From contig BGKB01000059.1 in NCBI GenBank assembly GCA_003116975.1, positions 62,001 through 126,000 on the forward strand: a stretch of 64,000 bases of DNA, read 5' to 3'. Source of the DNA: Aurantiochytrium sp. KH105. Its lineage: Eukaryota; Sar; Bigyra; Thraustochytrida; Thraustochytriidae. Under the pieces are notes generated by a model that saw only the letters and a list, made by a program, of their open reading frames with translations, ran no database searches and was not told where the DNA came from. Shown piece by piece: positions 1 to 11,767 of the stretch (its first letter is position 1; every line of letters begins with the position of its first letter). The position numbers were made by a program, and so were the translations under genes.

Positions 1-435
1 CAGAACTTCATTGTAGGTAATTGGTTGGACGAAGCGACCTGGACACACGACATTCCCCGGACTGTCGTGCAAGCTTCGGATGCACCCACGTTCATCTTAC
101 AGGATAAAGCCTTGGTCCAAAGCGGGTGCGGGCGAGTCTTCCTTCAGGTCCCAATGAAGCCGTGGAAACTCGCACTATTGCTCCCTCAGGGAAAAAAACG
201 CAATCTTTTTGACATCAGTGTCCGCTGTCGGTTTAGAGATGCAACAGTGCTAACCGTCAAGCTGCCACAAGTTGAAATTTTTTCGAAACCGCACAGAGGA
301 ATACGTAATCTTCCTGATTCCTTTTGCTCTGACTTTGAACAGAAAAAGAATCAATACGAGCGTTTCCGTGACGAAACCTCTAGGACCTTACTGCATTTTA
401 AATGTCGCGCAAAACCTCGTACTTTGCTAACATGA
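1..435 (+). CDS. Possible 3' end of a gene cut by the left window edge
   Basis: The frame is open from base 1 to a TGA at 433-435, giving about 144 residues with no ATG before residue 40. The stretch from about residue 50 to 100 alternates hydrophobic and charged residues (WKLALLLP, FDISVRCRFRD, LPQVEIFSKP), which looks like a beta-rich folded domain rather than the low-complexity peptides that chance ORFs give here. Base composition is also less GC-rich than in the spacers. I do not recognise the family. It could be a last exon of a gene starting outside the window. Against it, there is no homology I can name and nothing downstream supports the gene end. Confidence 0.35.
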   Translation, partial: QNFIVGNWLDEATWTHDIPRTVVQASDAPTFILQDKALVQSGCGRVFLQVPMKPWKLALLLPQGKKRNLFDISVRCRFRDATVLTVKLPQVEIFSKPHRGIRNLPDSFCSDFEQKKNQYERFRDETSRTLLHFKCRAKPRTLLT

Positions 436-680
436 CAACTATCTCTTTTACCATTGCTTTGCATTCTGCTTTCCTCTATCTCTCTCTCTCTCTTTTCTTC
501 TCCACCTTGATTGGCCTGCACACAGCTTGACGATCATGGGCCGACTCGGAATTTGGGGCTCTGGTTCTCAGAGCGTTGCCTTCGAGCAACATGATGTCGA
601 GGTGTGTGTGGCTTCAAGGAATGAAGAAATCGTGCTGGTTTTCATTGACAGAGTTTTTTCAAAGAGTTATACAAAATACA

Positions 681-2216
681 TCAATACTCGGAGCGCAAGT
701 GCTTGCTGCGCGTGTCACGCTCGGCCTCGACATCGGGGTCTCGAAGACGCTTGTCGCTGGTGCTGCTCCGACTGGAGGAATCGGCGCTGTCGGCATCGTC
801 GTCGTCGTTCTCGCCATCCTTGCTCTGATCGTCAGGTGTGCCAAAAGTGGGTTCCGTTTTGCAATCCTTGAGAGCGTGCATGCTGTTTGTGTACACGAGG
901 ATACCGGCAAACCACTGAAAGAGCTTTGTGAGAAGGTGCTTGGGGTCCGTATTGTGCATCTGACTAAAAAAGTCCAAAAGGGGCCAGGTGCCCATCTGGG
1001 GAACCTTTGCCAAGGATTCCATAATGGTGAGGGTGAGGTCCTCGTTTTTCCAGACAAGCTCGAGGGCGTGGCGTACGTGGGGCACCGAGACCTTGTTGTA
1101 CTTTGGAAAGTGGTTGCGGTTCTTCTTGTTCTCGGGCCACTGCATGTAGATTTTGCACTCAGCCAATGGCCCGGCGAGTGAGGCCCATGCTTTCGCCACC
1201 TCGGGGTTCGCCTCGGCATCGCCTTTGTACTTTTCAATGGCATTCTCCATCGCTGATGGCGTATTGTTGCTGGGCATGGGCGTCTCGATGATACTCTGCA
1301 CAAAGCAGCGAAGATGGCGGAGCGTCCGATCGGTCGGGAGGGCGGAGCGGCGGGTCCTTTGCACGTCTCTGATACCCCGAAACACAGAAAGTAGCGCCTC
1401 AGAGTACTGCGTGGTGGAAAGCATGCGCGATTTCGTGCTCTCGGACTTGGTGTGGAGGTACCCGGGAAGACCATGGAGCGCGCGGTGGAAAAGTCTCTTG
1501 AGAATTTCGTCGCTGACAGGGAGCTGGTAGCCCTCGCTGCTGCCTCGGGACAGCGAGGAGTTTACCGTGGTGCTGTTGTGCGGCGCCGATGCAGTGCGGC
1601 GCATCGCTTGAAGGCTGCCTTGGGAAAGTGCTGAGCCTTGCTGTGCGCCAGTTATTGATGGCGGGGGATAGGAAGGAGGGACTGGCGGCCTATTGTTTGG
1701 GTGTGAATTAGTGTAGTGGGACGTCGAGCATTGCGAAAACGCTGCATCAGCAAGGAGATGGTTGGCCGGGTGGATCTGGGCTCCTCCGTTCATCATCGGG
1801 TACGACCGAGACATCTGGTTCATCTGAAAGTAGTTGTCATTGGAACGGGCCATTCGCTGTTGACAGGCTCCAATGTTGCGGGTCTCCATTCCAGGCACCA
1901 GCTCGTTCGTATAGTACATGGTTTGGACTTCGTGCGGAGGTGCAAGTTTGTACTCTTGGCTCGCCAAGCGACCGAGCTGGTCTGCTCGGCCGCCGTTTTC
2001 AGCAGTCTCCTCGCTTTGATTATTCTGACTCTCCATGGTGGGCAGGTATGGCTCGTATGAGGACTCGAGCTTGATGTTCCTCGCGTGTTGGTCAAAGTCG
2101 TCAAAGTCTGCTGGGGCTGGTTCAAGTCCTGATCCTGGCGCTTGATCTACTCCAGCTCCAGGTCCGCCGCTGCAACCGTAAAAGCCCTGCAGAGTGTCCA
2201 CCTCGACGGCGAGCAT
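681..2216 (-). CDS. Short member of the five-gene helical-module family (511 aa)
   Basis: I do not recognise a named family. ATG at 2216, single exon. Residues 1-230 are disordered, rich in S, N, P, Q and Y, with an acidic/aromatic patch near residue 38 (DFDDFDQ). Residues about 235-450 are predicted helical and end in LFQWFAGILVY near residue 432, the signature also found in the four other family genes of this window. An acidic run (DDDDADSADSSS) and a basic patch (DKRLR, then RSKHLR) close the protein, as the KR-x-R patches do in its relatives. It lacks the TIR-like/TPR half of the two long paralogues. It is the only family member on the minus strand. Nuclear localisation is inferred only from the basic patches. 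Confidence 0.8.
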   Translation of the reverse strand: MLAVEVDTLQGFYGCSGGPGAGVDQAPGSGLEPAPADFDDFDQHARNIKLESSYEPYLPTMESQNNQSEETAENGGRADQLGRLASQEYKLAPPHEVQTMYYTNELVPGMETRNIGACQQRMARSNDNYFQMNQMSRSYPMMNGGAQIHPANHLLADAAFSQCSTSHYTNSHPNNRPPVPPSYPPPSITGAQQGSALSQGSLQAMRRTASAPHNSTTVNSSLSRGSSEGYQLPVSDEILKRLFHRALHGLPGYLHTKSESTKSRMLSTTQYSEALLSVFRGIRDVQRTRRSALPTDRTLRHLRCFVQSIIETPMPSNNTPSAMENAIEKYKGDAEANPEVAKAWASLAGPLAECKIYMQWPENKKNRNHFPKYNKVSVPHVRHALELVWKNEDLTLTIMESLAKVPQMGTWPLLDFFSQMHNTDPKHLLTKLFQWFAGILVYTNSMHALKDCKTEPTFGTPDDQSKDGENDDDDADSADSSSRSSTSDKRLRDPDVEAERDTRSKHLRSEY

Positions 2217-5200
2217 TCCTTGAGACGCCTTGAGGCGTGAATGAATGGAATTTGCTTTTCTCGCTGCTTTGCTTTTCTCGGCTCGCTCGTTACTTCTCTC
2301 AGCTTTAACCCGCTGCGCGCGGTTCTCGACGCACAGCGCAGCGTCTCGCAGCAGTCCGTCGCCACGGCGCAGAGGGAGCTTTGCTTAGCTATGCTCTGCT
2401 TTGCTATGCTATGATATGCTATGCTGTGCTATGCGTTGCTTGCTTGCTTGCTTGCTTGCTCTGCTTGCTTGCTTGCTTGCCGAGCGCTCGTTGTCCTCGA
2501 GTTGGGCGCTTGAGGTTCTGCTCTTTTCTGCTTTGCCGCTCTGCTGTTCTGGTCTGGCCGCCCGCGTGTCTGGCTGGCGGTCTGCACCTGCTGGTCAACC
2601 CACCCAGAAAAGAAAACAAAGCAAATACTGAAAAGAAAAGAAAAAAAAATAGAATAGAAAAGAAAAGAAAAGAAAAGGAATGAAAAGAGCTCAGAAGGAA
2701 AAGAGACGCGCCTGCCTAGCTGGGCGGTACTCTTACCATCAGAGGCGTGAGAGGAGCGCGGAATGTCAGAGGGGAAAGTTAAAAGAAAAGAATGAACCGA
2801 AAAAAGAAAAAGGAAAAGAAAAGCAAAAATTATGAAAAAGAAAAGAAAGGCGACGAGAGCGAGGAGGCCTGGCCCGGCCGGTCTGGAGGCCGCGGCAACG
2901 GGAGCGGAACGGGAGCGCGCCGCGGGCGAAGCGCAGCGGCTGCGTGCGCGAGACACGCAAGGCCGCTTCCGGCCGCAGACGGGCCGGATGGCTGGCCGGT
3001 CGGCTGCCAACCGCGCCGCTCGGGGCGACTCGCGGCATGCGCTACCTAACTTGAAGGCGACCGCGGTGAGCGAGCGCGAGCAAAAGCGTAGCCCAACGGA
3101 GTTAGTTCCAAGCGGGGGGCGTTTTAAAGCGAGGTGTGGGATAGGAGCTGTGCTGTGGGTACTGGAACAAGTCAGCTGCACGAGAGAAGGAAAATCGGGA
3201 AGAGCGAGGGGAAGGGAAAAGAATGAACGATTTCAATGGCGATTGATTGCTGCCTTGATGGATGGCATAGGAGGGCAGAGACCGGTCGAATGGCACAGCC
3301 AAGCAAGGTAGTAAACAGACAGACTCTGACCGGCCGCAGCCTTGGAATAACGGAACATAGACAGCTTGAAACCAAGGGAAAATTGGAGGGGACAGCTCCG
3401 CAGCCTCCGCAGCCTCCGTATCGCTAGCTGCCTGCCTGTCTCCGCGAGGCCTGCGCGAGGGAAACTCCTTCGCGGGTCAGACGTCGCGTGCGCATCGAGT
3501 GAGCGAGCGTGCGTGGAGAGCAGAGCGGAAGATGCAATGCAGTATACCCTTCTCCTCCTCGCCCGCAGTCTCCCTCATCGCACGCTTCCCGCAGCCACCT
3601 CCCCTCCTCTTCTTCCTCTTTTGGAAGTTTCCCTCGATCTCCCCCTCTTCCCCTCTGATCTGCGCAAGGTGGTCTTTTCCCTTCCTTACATCCGAATTCC
3701 ATCGTTCCAATTCCGCGCCTCCCTCGCTTCCATCCTTGCACGCAGCTGCAGCAGCCGCCATCGGTGGCGGCAGCGGCTCGGGCCGCGACCAACCCGCCTC
3801 GCCCCCAGGCCCGCCTCTCCGGATCCGTCCGCGCCTCTCCTCTCCTCATCGGCGGCGGGCCTCTTCTCCGCTCGCTCTCCTCGCCTCTCCTCTTCGCCGC
3901 GCCACGCCCGCGGCGGGCGCGATCCTCGCCTCCACGTCCTCGCCCTGCCTGCGCTAGCCTGCCTGCCTCTGCCCGCCTGCCTCTATCTGCCTCTGCGTCG
4001 GTCACTCGACTCGACTGACGCGTGCGGCTCCGGGCACAGGCGGCTCGCCGCGGACCACGGGCCGTCGGTGGCAGGGTGTGATGCGATGCGTCCATGTGGC
4101 GCCTCGCCTCGCAGGAATGGAATGAATCGAAGTATGAATGCTTTGATTTGTCTGCTCAAGTCTTGGCCGTGACTCTGTCGCCCGACTTCACTCGAGGTTC
4201 TATACCTGTGCTGCAAGAGCGAGCGAGGGAGCGGGCGCGTGGCGCGTGGCCCGGATCCGCGCCGCGCGGGGAAACAAGATTTCTGCAGCAGCGTCTTCAA
4301 CCTCCTCTCCTCCATGCAGACAAGTCCATCCATTTCTCCGTTCATTCATTCCTCCATTTCGCCCTCCATCCAAACAAGCATTCGCATTCACAGTCGCTTA
4401 GCCAATCAGCCAGTCGCCCGTGCCAACCTGCTCTCTAGTCAATCACCTCCGTCAGCAGTGGCAGCAGCTGCAGCAGCCACGCAGCCCGAGCCAAAGATCG
4501 CCCGTGCGCTCGCGAAGCAATCGACCGACCAACAGACAGCGACAGACCGACCGACGGCCGGGCCGACCGACCTCCCGCCACCAGCGAGCGATCATCGCAC
4601 GGCGACAGACCGCCTGGCCTCCCGATCCTTCGCACCGAGCCGTGCCATGCCACGCCTCGCGGAGCGGAGCGGCTCGGGCAAACAGTCACACCGACCAGTG
4701 CTCGCTCCCTCGCTCGCGCACACCCGAGCTAGTTCTACCAGACTCTACGGGGCCGCTCCAGCCAAAGAGAAGCGCTCGGTTCACCCGCGCGTCGAGGCGG
4801 CCGTCGACTCTTTCCTCCATACATTCCTGCATCCACGCAAGCAACCCCATTCATGTCAAACAATCAATCGATCATTCATTCACAGTCGATCGCTCGCTCG
4901 GCCGCTCTGTCCACGGCCGCTCTGTGCCACCCAGAGGGAGGCGCCTCGGAGCGCAGCGCTTGGGCTGCTGCGCGTTGCCACCGCCGCCCAGCTTTTTGCA
5001 GGCGGCCGCGGCCGTCCGCGCTGCGTGGTCATCAACGCGCCCGCGCCGGCGGCCGGGCGGCGCTGCGGGAGCTGTAGGATCTGCGGGTGCACCCCTTTAC
5101 ACACGCGCTCCGGCGAGCGCCCGCCCGCCCACTGGCAGCCCACACGGTTCTACTACTTACATCTTACACACGTTCACGCAAGTTTGAAAGGGCGTGGCTG

Positions 5201-5832
5201 TGGGCCCACCCACGTAATGTGGGAGCTGCGGATACGAGAATTATCTGGCTAGCAGTTACTGGGGATAGATGTGGGTACCACAGCTGCGGGTTCTGGACTA
5301 TTTCTCGGCCTGGCCCGCCTGCTGCTGCCACTGGAGCTGGAGTTGCTGGTGCTGCGCGGGCGACTCGCTGCCTGTATCCCCGCGTCCCTGCGTCCCCGCG
5401 TCCGCGCGTTCCTGCGTCCGCCTCGGCTTTGCCGCGCCCATCGGTTGGCCAGCCAGCTACGGCCAGCAGCCAGAGATGCCTGGGGCGTTCAGGTGCCTGA
5501 GGCGTCCGCGCCTGAGGCGTCCAGGCGCCGGTTCGTTTGGTCTGGCCGAGAGAGACGCGTCCGAGAGACGAATTGCCACTCGTCGACAATTGCGACAGTG
5601 TATGTCGACCAGGCAAGCACACAAGCAAGCTAGCTGGCTGGTGAGCACACGGGCACCGTGGTTGTTCTCTGTGCTGCTGATTGTCAGGCTGGCGGGCGTG
5701 GAGGATGCTTCTGGACGCAGGAGGTCTCGGCGGCAACGGAAGAGCAAAAGCTGGATTCGTGCTGGGGATGAAACTGCTGAACGGACAGCGCCCACTGTGG
5801 CCATGCACGAGCGGTTGCGTGCGGCAGTTCTC
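2217..5832. other. GC-rich spacer with microsatellites, no convincing gene
   Basis: This is the 5' flank of the minus-strand gene ending at 2216. It holds a CTATG-like run (about 2391-2434), a GCTT run (2438-2480), an AAAAG-rich stretch (2625-2690) and C/T-rich tracts around 3540-3990. CATTCATT-type words cluster near 4320-4400 and 4805-4890. Frames open on both strands over 100-330 codons, but they encode R/S/P/A-rich low-complexity peptides and overlap each other, as expected for high-GC DNA. I see no supported gene. Confidence 0.6.
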
Positions 5833-7823
5833 ACAGTCAACGAGACCATAAATCGGTAATTATAAAGGCAATGGACGGAGCTGCACAGGGCCGGGGGAAG
5901 GGGCGTTGTTGGCGGGCCTCTGTGCTGATAGTCGAGCCCAACTCGTATTTGGATAATAGTTGATTGTAACCATTCTTATTGTTTTTACTATATAACCTCT
6001 AGGGTCGACCATCTGAAATTGTTAGGACAGCTTCGAGCTGCTTTTCGAGTTCATCAACGTCGTATTCTTCTTCAAAAAGGTCATCATCATCACCACTATC
6101 ATCGCTGTCAGTTTCAACACCATCTTCAATCGAGGATTCACTACGAAACTCCTCTATGACACGATCACGTGAGACGATAATCCGCTTCACCAAGTCTCGA
6201 CCAGAGGGTTGCTCGAGTTTGATGAACTCGGCATCGAGTCTCTGCTTCACATCTTGGAGAGTGGTGTCCTTCGTGTATTGCCTTGCAATATTTCCTTTCA
6301 CGTAAGCCCAAATCAGTTCGATGGGCTGCAGATCCGAGTAGTGAGGTGGTGTGAAGAGGACGCGATGCCCTGCCCTCTGTGCTGCCTCGATCACTTCCGG
6401 CAGCACCTTCTCCTTGATCCAGTTCTTCAGCAGAACTTTCAGCTGCGCAACTGTGCTCGTTGCGTCGTGCGGTATCTGATATTGATAGAGCGCTGCAATA
6501 ACCTCCCGTTTCTTTAGCTTCGCGACGTCGGGTGCGGTTGGCGGCAGCGTCTTGTGGTAGCTCGCATTGTCCATTATGATCAGGGACGGCTCATGAAGGT
6601 TAGGTAGGAGCTGCGTCCGCCACCACAATGCAAAATTAGTCCCGTTGAAGTTCTTGTGGTAGTCTCCTTTGCTCGCGTCAGCTGCTTGCGGACAAAACGT
6701 CCAAACAGAGCCTGGCACGAGGCCAGCTTCACGATCTGGGTATTTTGGACTCGAATTCTGAATGGCAGCCAAAATACAATACCTACGTCCCTTGTGTTGA
6801 ACGCGCGTCGTTGTGTCTTCCGCGTCCATTGGATCAAATAGACTTTTGTCAAACCTATGGTAGTGTTGATGCACGTATGACTCATCAAGATAGACCTCCC
6901 TTAGCTGCAACTCAGGCGGAAGGGATCGATTCTGTAAGAGTCTGACGATGTAATCGTCGCGCAGAGCAATATGTTCGACCTTCAGCGAAACCTTTCCCGG
7001 ACGCTTCCCACGGCAGAAGCCCATCGCGACCAGATAGGACTGTGTGGCGCGAAGAGCAGCACTGTAGTCTTTGGCGTCTATCACACCGCCTTCGTCATGG
7101 ATAATCGAAAGCACCCCAGTCTCTACCAGGTAGTCTGTGATGTGTCTGGCTGACACAGCCTCATGGCGCAGCCGCCTTTCGCGTACGAAGTCACGAATCT
7201 TGAAGAATACCTGCTTCGTCGTTGGAACACGTCTCGGCTTCGCCTCTCGATTGCCGCGATTCGAGACTGGTTGCAGACTGCGATCGCCAGTCTCACTCGT
7301 TCGAGAGTCGGTCCAGCTCTTTATAAGAGGAGCGAGTGTAGACTTGGATATGCCCAGCATTGCGGACACGTTTGCCATCGCGTTAATCGGCCACTTGCGG
7401 CCTGTCTTTTTCTGCGAAGCCAACTGATCTTTTTGATACGCGAAATAAGCGTGTAGAGCCATGAAGCGCTCTTGAGACGTGAGCACCGGTCGTCCACGAG
7501 CTTTTCTGATTGCCTGAAGTTCTCCTTCGCAGCCCTCGATGGTCGCCGTTACCCGGGTTTTGACGCTTTCATTTCGCGGACGCCCTTGCTCTTGAGATAG
7601 TGATGTCCGGCGACGCTTGGGGGACCCGCTCATCGTTTTAGTACACACCCCCTCTTCACCGCAAGTCCGCGTCGTGTGCTCGCTGGCGTTGGTCGTAGCC
7701 GCGCGCTTCGTCGCGATCTGCACGCCGTCGACTTTTTCCAGTTCATCTTAAAAAGCGCCGCTTCTCGCGTGGACGGAAGGAAAAATTAGAGGCTAATTAC
7801 CGATTTATGGTCTCGTTGACTGT
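5833..7823 (-). mobile_element. IS630-Tc1-mariner-type DNA transposon with 30-bp terminal inverted repeats
   Basis: Bases 5833-5862 and 7794-7823 are perfect reverse complements over 30 bp (ends ACAGTCAACGAG... and ...CTCGTTGACTGT). They bracket one transposase ORF, giving an element of about 1.99 kb. The trinucleotide TCA sits just outside CAG/CTG on both sides (5831-5833 and 7823-7825), which could be a 3-bp target duplication. No flanking TA duplication, usual for this superfamily, is visible, so the exact ends are unsure. Perfect repeats and an uninterrupted ORF suggest a recent insertion. Confidence 0.85.
5999..7633 (-). CDS. Transposase, DDE type with long D-E spacing (544 aa)
   Basis: Catalyses cut-and-paste transposition of the surrounding element. 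ATG at 7633 is the first in frame; the frame also opens upstream from a GTG at 7723. Order of parts: basic N-terminus (PKRRR), a helix-turn-helix-like segment (VSAMLGISKSTLAPLIKSW), then an RNase H-like DDE core. The catalytic residues appear as D in VYLDESYVH, D in LIIMDNASYH and E in SDLQPIELIWAYVK. These blocks are characteristic of the IS630-Tc1-mariner superfamily. I count 83 residues between the second D and the E, far more than the 34-41 of most families and close to the DD82E ('Sailor') group as I recall it. A D/E-rich C-terminal tail follows. The ORF is intact, so the element may be autonomous. Confidence 0.88.
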   Translation of the reverse strand: MSGSPKRRRTSLSQEQGRPRNESVKTRVTATIEGCEGELQAIRKARGRPVLTSQERFMALHAYFAYQKDQLASQKKTGRKWPINAMANVSAMLGISKSTLAPLIKSWTDSRTSETGDRSLQPVSNRGNREAKPRRVPTTKQVFFKIRDFVRERRLRHEAVSARHITDYLVETGVLSIIHDEGGVIDAKDYSAALRATQSYLVAMGFCRGKRPGKVSLKVEHIALRDDYIVRLLQNRSLPPELQLREVYLDESYVHQHYHRFDKSLFDPMDAEDTTTRVQHKGRRYCILAAIQNSSPKYPDREAGLVPGSVWTFCPQAADASKGDYHKNFNGTNFALWWRTQLLPNLHEPSLIIMDNASYHKTLPPTAPDVAKLKKREVIAALYQYQIPHDATSTVAQLKVLLKNWIKEKVLPEVIEAAQRAGHRVLFTPPHYSDLQPIELIWAYVKGNIARQYTKDTTLQDVKQRLDAEFIKLEQPSGRDLVKRIIVSRDRVIEEFRSESSIEDGVETDSDDSGDDDDLFEEEYDVDELEKQLEAVLTISDGRP

Positions 7824-10463
7824 CAGTCCACGCCAAGCGACGAACTTTTTTCCTCTTCTCGCCCAACGGGGTGCATTCGCCAAAGACAATTGACATATGG
7901 GACACCCGTCGCGAGACAGCGTCTCGATGAAGACGATAGAAACTTGCTCATAAGAGGAAAAAAGTCAAAGGTAACTAATAGTTACCGAGCCTGGCCCAGA
8001 AGAGACGTCTGGACAAAATAGGTCAAGGCAAGACCAGGATGCTACTTGAAGTGAATAAAAGCCAAACAATTGATTGAGCGGGTTCTTATTAATGGTGCCC
8101 GCGAAAGAAAAAAGAAAAGGCAGCCAGAAATCCGTTTTGGCGCGCTCAACTGCCATGATACACGGAGCTTCGTAGTCAGATCAGCCACGATTGGCACATA
8201 TCTCGAGCTAATTCAATTTATTAGTTGCTGCAAAGAAACTGCAAACGGCAAGGAAGGGCGAGCATGATGATAATGCAAAAAATGAGCAGAGAATGTTCTT
8301 TTGTCGTTCAGAGCGAGAGAAGCTTGCTGAGAAATTCATCAGAAAGTTGCGTTGAAATCATTCTAGGTTCACTTCATCAGCTGCAGATCGCGTAAAAAGA
8401 AAACTATTGCGGCGCTGCACTTCTTTTGCCAGTCAGCCCGACGATCACGTAATCGCGAATGTGCAAGAGTTTGGTCAAGCGTCGCAGTCCGACAATCTCC
8501 GATTGCATGCTTCGCTCGCATCATGGACGGTGGGTCTAAACAGCGTTCTTGCCGTGGCGAAAAAAAGAGAAGATCTGAAATGCGAGCAAAAACTGCCCCA
8601 CCATCACGCGCGCCAGCAGCACAGGTTCCCGAATCCTTCGCCCGTTTGCAGAACGCAACGAGTTCCGCCTCGTCAGCTTGCGACCTCGTCGCAACCTACA
8701 CCCACGTAAAACGCGTATGAACAACGCGGGACAACGACAGAAGCGAGCACTCTCACCACTTGGATGGAGACAAAAAAATCCCTTTCATTCTTTCTTTTCT
8801 CCCAAATTTTCTTTCACAGTGTTGAAAGCTGTCTGCTTGTTTGATTTTAACTGACTGACTGACTGACTGACCATCTGTCTATCTCTCGATCCGACAGCGG
8901 TTTCGCCGGCAGCCCGACTGGACCGTTGCCTGGGCATCCGAAGAAGCAACGAGCGCATCTTTCTGCTTCGCTAAAAAGTCGGACCCGACCACCGACAATG
9001 CGCACGATGTGGCTTGCAAGTTTTGGCAACACGATGGAAAGTACCTCGACCGTTATTTTCCTCTACTTTTTACAAAGTACCAAGCGCAAGTAAAGGCTTT
9101 CTCTCCTTCTGTGTCCCGTGACGTAAAGCGGAAGCAGAGTTCTCCAAGGGCTCGCACAATTGAACAACCATTGCAAAATAAAATCGGACGTCCAATCATG
9201 GGCCGTTAATCTGACGCGTTCCCCTCTCCCCCTCCCCCTCCTCCCCCTTCCCCTTCCACTTCCCCTCCTGACAATTTTTCATAGACTCTTCTCAATAATG
9301 GTTCGCAAGCTTGCCTCTCTCGCTCGTTGAGATGGACAATGAGCCTCTTCTCCTTGCCATGCTCGATGGGTGGTTGCTAGATGACTGCTGCCAGGCAAGC
9401 ATCGTAGCACGACCTCCCCTTCGTTTCCTGATCGAGGGACCCCCCTCATTGTCCACCGGGCTTTGCGCGCCACCAATCAGAGGCTGTCATGCCGTTGACT
9501 CGAGGCTCAAAGCAGCCATCAACGCAATTCGTCCCGATTCGTCCCGATTCTTCCCGCTTCGCAATTCAGCCCTGAGCTATGGCCTGCCGGCTGAGCCAGC
9601 GCTGCGCGTGAGCCTGCTCGCTCGCGGCTACCGCCGTCGTCATGGCCTTCCTTCCACTTCCGTCCCGCTTTCCATTTTCTTCGCCTCCCCACCTGCGCGT
9701 GCGAGTGCGCGTGCGCGTGCACAGCCAACGATTCTCTGGCTGCCGCTGTAGCTGCTGCTGCAACTGCTGCCTCGATGTGCTGCTGCTGCTCTGGCACTCT
9801 GACCGTTGCTCCGCGCGCACAATGCGAGGTATAATCCGCTGAGGCGACTCGTAGAAAGGCTTTTTTATCCGCCCACACCTGTGCGCTTGCCCGCAGCGCA
9901 GCGCACATACATGACTTTTGCCACGCTTCTTCCAGCTTCTACAGCCCTCCACAGTTCCGCCTTCTTGTTCTTCCAGAAGCTGGTAAACCCGCAGAAAAAA
10001 GTCGTGAGCGACTGGATTGTCTCTTTTTACCATGCAATACATGGGGTGCGTAAGCGTCGCTGGCGTGATGACACAAACAAATTGCTCCCGCAGTGAAGTC
10101 AACGGCAAACCACAGTGTGTAAATGGCCCGAGACCCGGCCGCCAAACAACCCGCCGGACCGGGAATTATTTTCAATATACCCATCTCGAACCCAACGTAA
10201 ACTTCCGGAGACAAGAGAGGAGAGAGAACGCAGAGCGAGAAGTGGAGCGAGATTCTTGTTCAGCCGATCGTTCCGTTATTGTCCCAATGGATGTGCAGGC
10301 AGAGATGGACGCCCGCTCTCATTGTTCTCAGCTGAGGTGGTGGCAAGCACGGCTGCATTGAGATGGCTTACTTCGACTGTAGCGTCCCGGTCGGCTAGAA
10401 AACGCGAGAAGCCTCAAGGTCGAGTAAAGAGGCGGCGGCTTCTCTACGGAGCAAGAGATCTTA

Positions 10464-10480
10464 CCCCCCCCCCCCCCCCC
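10464..10480. repeat. C17 homopolymer followed by A-rich DNA
   Basis: Seventeen C residues followed by AAAGAAAAAT. The same C-run-then-A-run layout recurs at 50532. Confidence 0.9.
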
Positions 10481-11693
10481 AAAGAAAAATAGAAAATAAA
10501 AACAATAGCAAATAGGGGAGAGATGTTCGGGTAACTGCAACGTCAAAGTAACGGAAAGAAGGCCACCGCAAATCCGCGTGCTTGAACAACCACTAATGAA
10601 CTTCATGCAAACACAAAAACTAGGTCTCTTATTGCAATTGGGGATCGCGTAGTAGATGCTCGTGGCTGCCGTTTTTCAAAGCTACAGATCTGATGCATCT
10701 CGACATCAACGAAAGCGACGGAGCCTTTCGGAGAGGCCCAGTCTTGCTGGTATTCTTTTCAATACAACCAATTCAAGTTATAGTCATCCTTTGCAGCAGA
10801 GAGAAGGCCTGGGACTAGGGGATAGAGTCTCGGTCAGACAAGTTTGCCCCAGTCCGAATACGTCTTGGCGCGAAGATGAAGCTGGGTGCACTGCCCAAAG
10901 CAATGCCAAGCTGGCTCATGAGACGTTGCATGCTCCGACTACAAAGAGAAATTTCCTGCAGCTGCTCGCCTCAGTCCTTCCAGACGCCCAGCATTCCGCA
11001 CTTCGTCGCCTTCAGGCTCTCCCCGTCTCTCAGCGTTCGCAAGATCTGGCCATGAAAACCTGAGTCCATCGCGTCGCCGCACCCGGCAGCCTCGAACCCG
11101 CGCGGCGAAATCGTCCGCGCCCGGCGCCCAAGCTCGCGAGGTCCCCGCCCGCCCTGAGGCCCGAGCTCGCGGCCGCGCGCGCCCGACGCGAGCAAGCAAG
11201 CTCGCCTCTTGTTACAACCGCCGGGGGCGGAGCGGTCCCACGTGCGGTTCCTGGGGCACCTCCTCTCTCTCGCTCTCCCGCGCGACCCATGTCTGGCACG
11301 CCGAGCGCGCTCGCCCGCGCGCGCAGCACGTGCCGCCGCCTGCACGCGCCGCACGGCCGCCGCGCGCGGCCGAGGGGAGGCCGCCCGCTGCCGCCCGCGC
11401 GCGGCGCGGCACGGCACGGCACGGCGCGGCACGGCACGGCGCGGCCGCGGCACGGCACGGCACGGCGCGGCCGCGGCAGGAGAACGGGCTCGCGTGCTCT
11501 TGCCGCGGTGTCTCTTTGTGTGTCTGCCTTTCCGTCTGTCTGTCTGGATGTGTAGTAGAAGTAATGCGTCGCGTTTCCGCGCAAGTTGGCGCTGCGCATC
11601 TCCGAGCTCAGGCCGGCCGCACGCCAGGCGCTGGCCGATGCGGACAAGCCAACCGAAGCCCGAGAGGGATGCAAGGTCTCGACCTGGAGAACG

Positions 11694-11767
11694 GTGAGTG
11701 AATGAGTGCATGAATGCATGACAATGAATGCACGAAAAGCGACCACTGACTGGGATTGTTTTGATAG
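11694..11767 (+). other. Putative 5'-UTR intron of the following gene
   Basis: A donor GTGAGTG follows GGAGAACG, and an acceptor TTTTGATAG at 11767 is preceded by a branch-like CTGAC about 20 bases upstream. This 74-nt segment would lie about 500 bases before the ATG at 12272. It is shorter than the three introns proven by reading frame in this window (129-302 nt). No coding frame tests it, so this is signal-based inference only. Confidence 0.3.

Noticed and set aside
4239-5252. 337-codon plus-strand frame upstream of the transposon
   Set aside because: Composed of S/R/P/A-rich segments from TCCATT and CGACC repeats; no folded-domain pattern.
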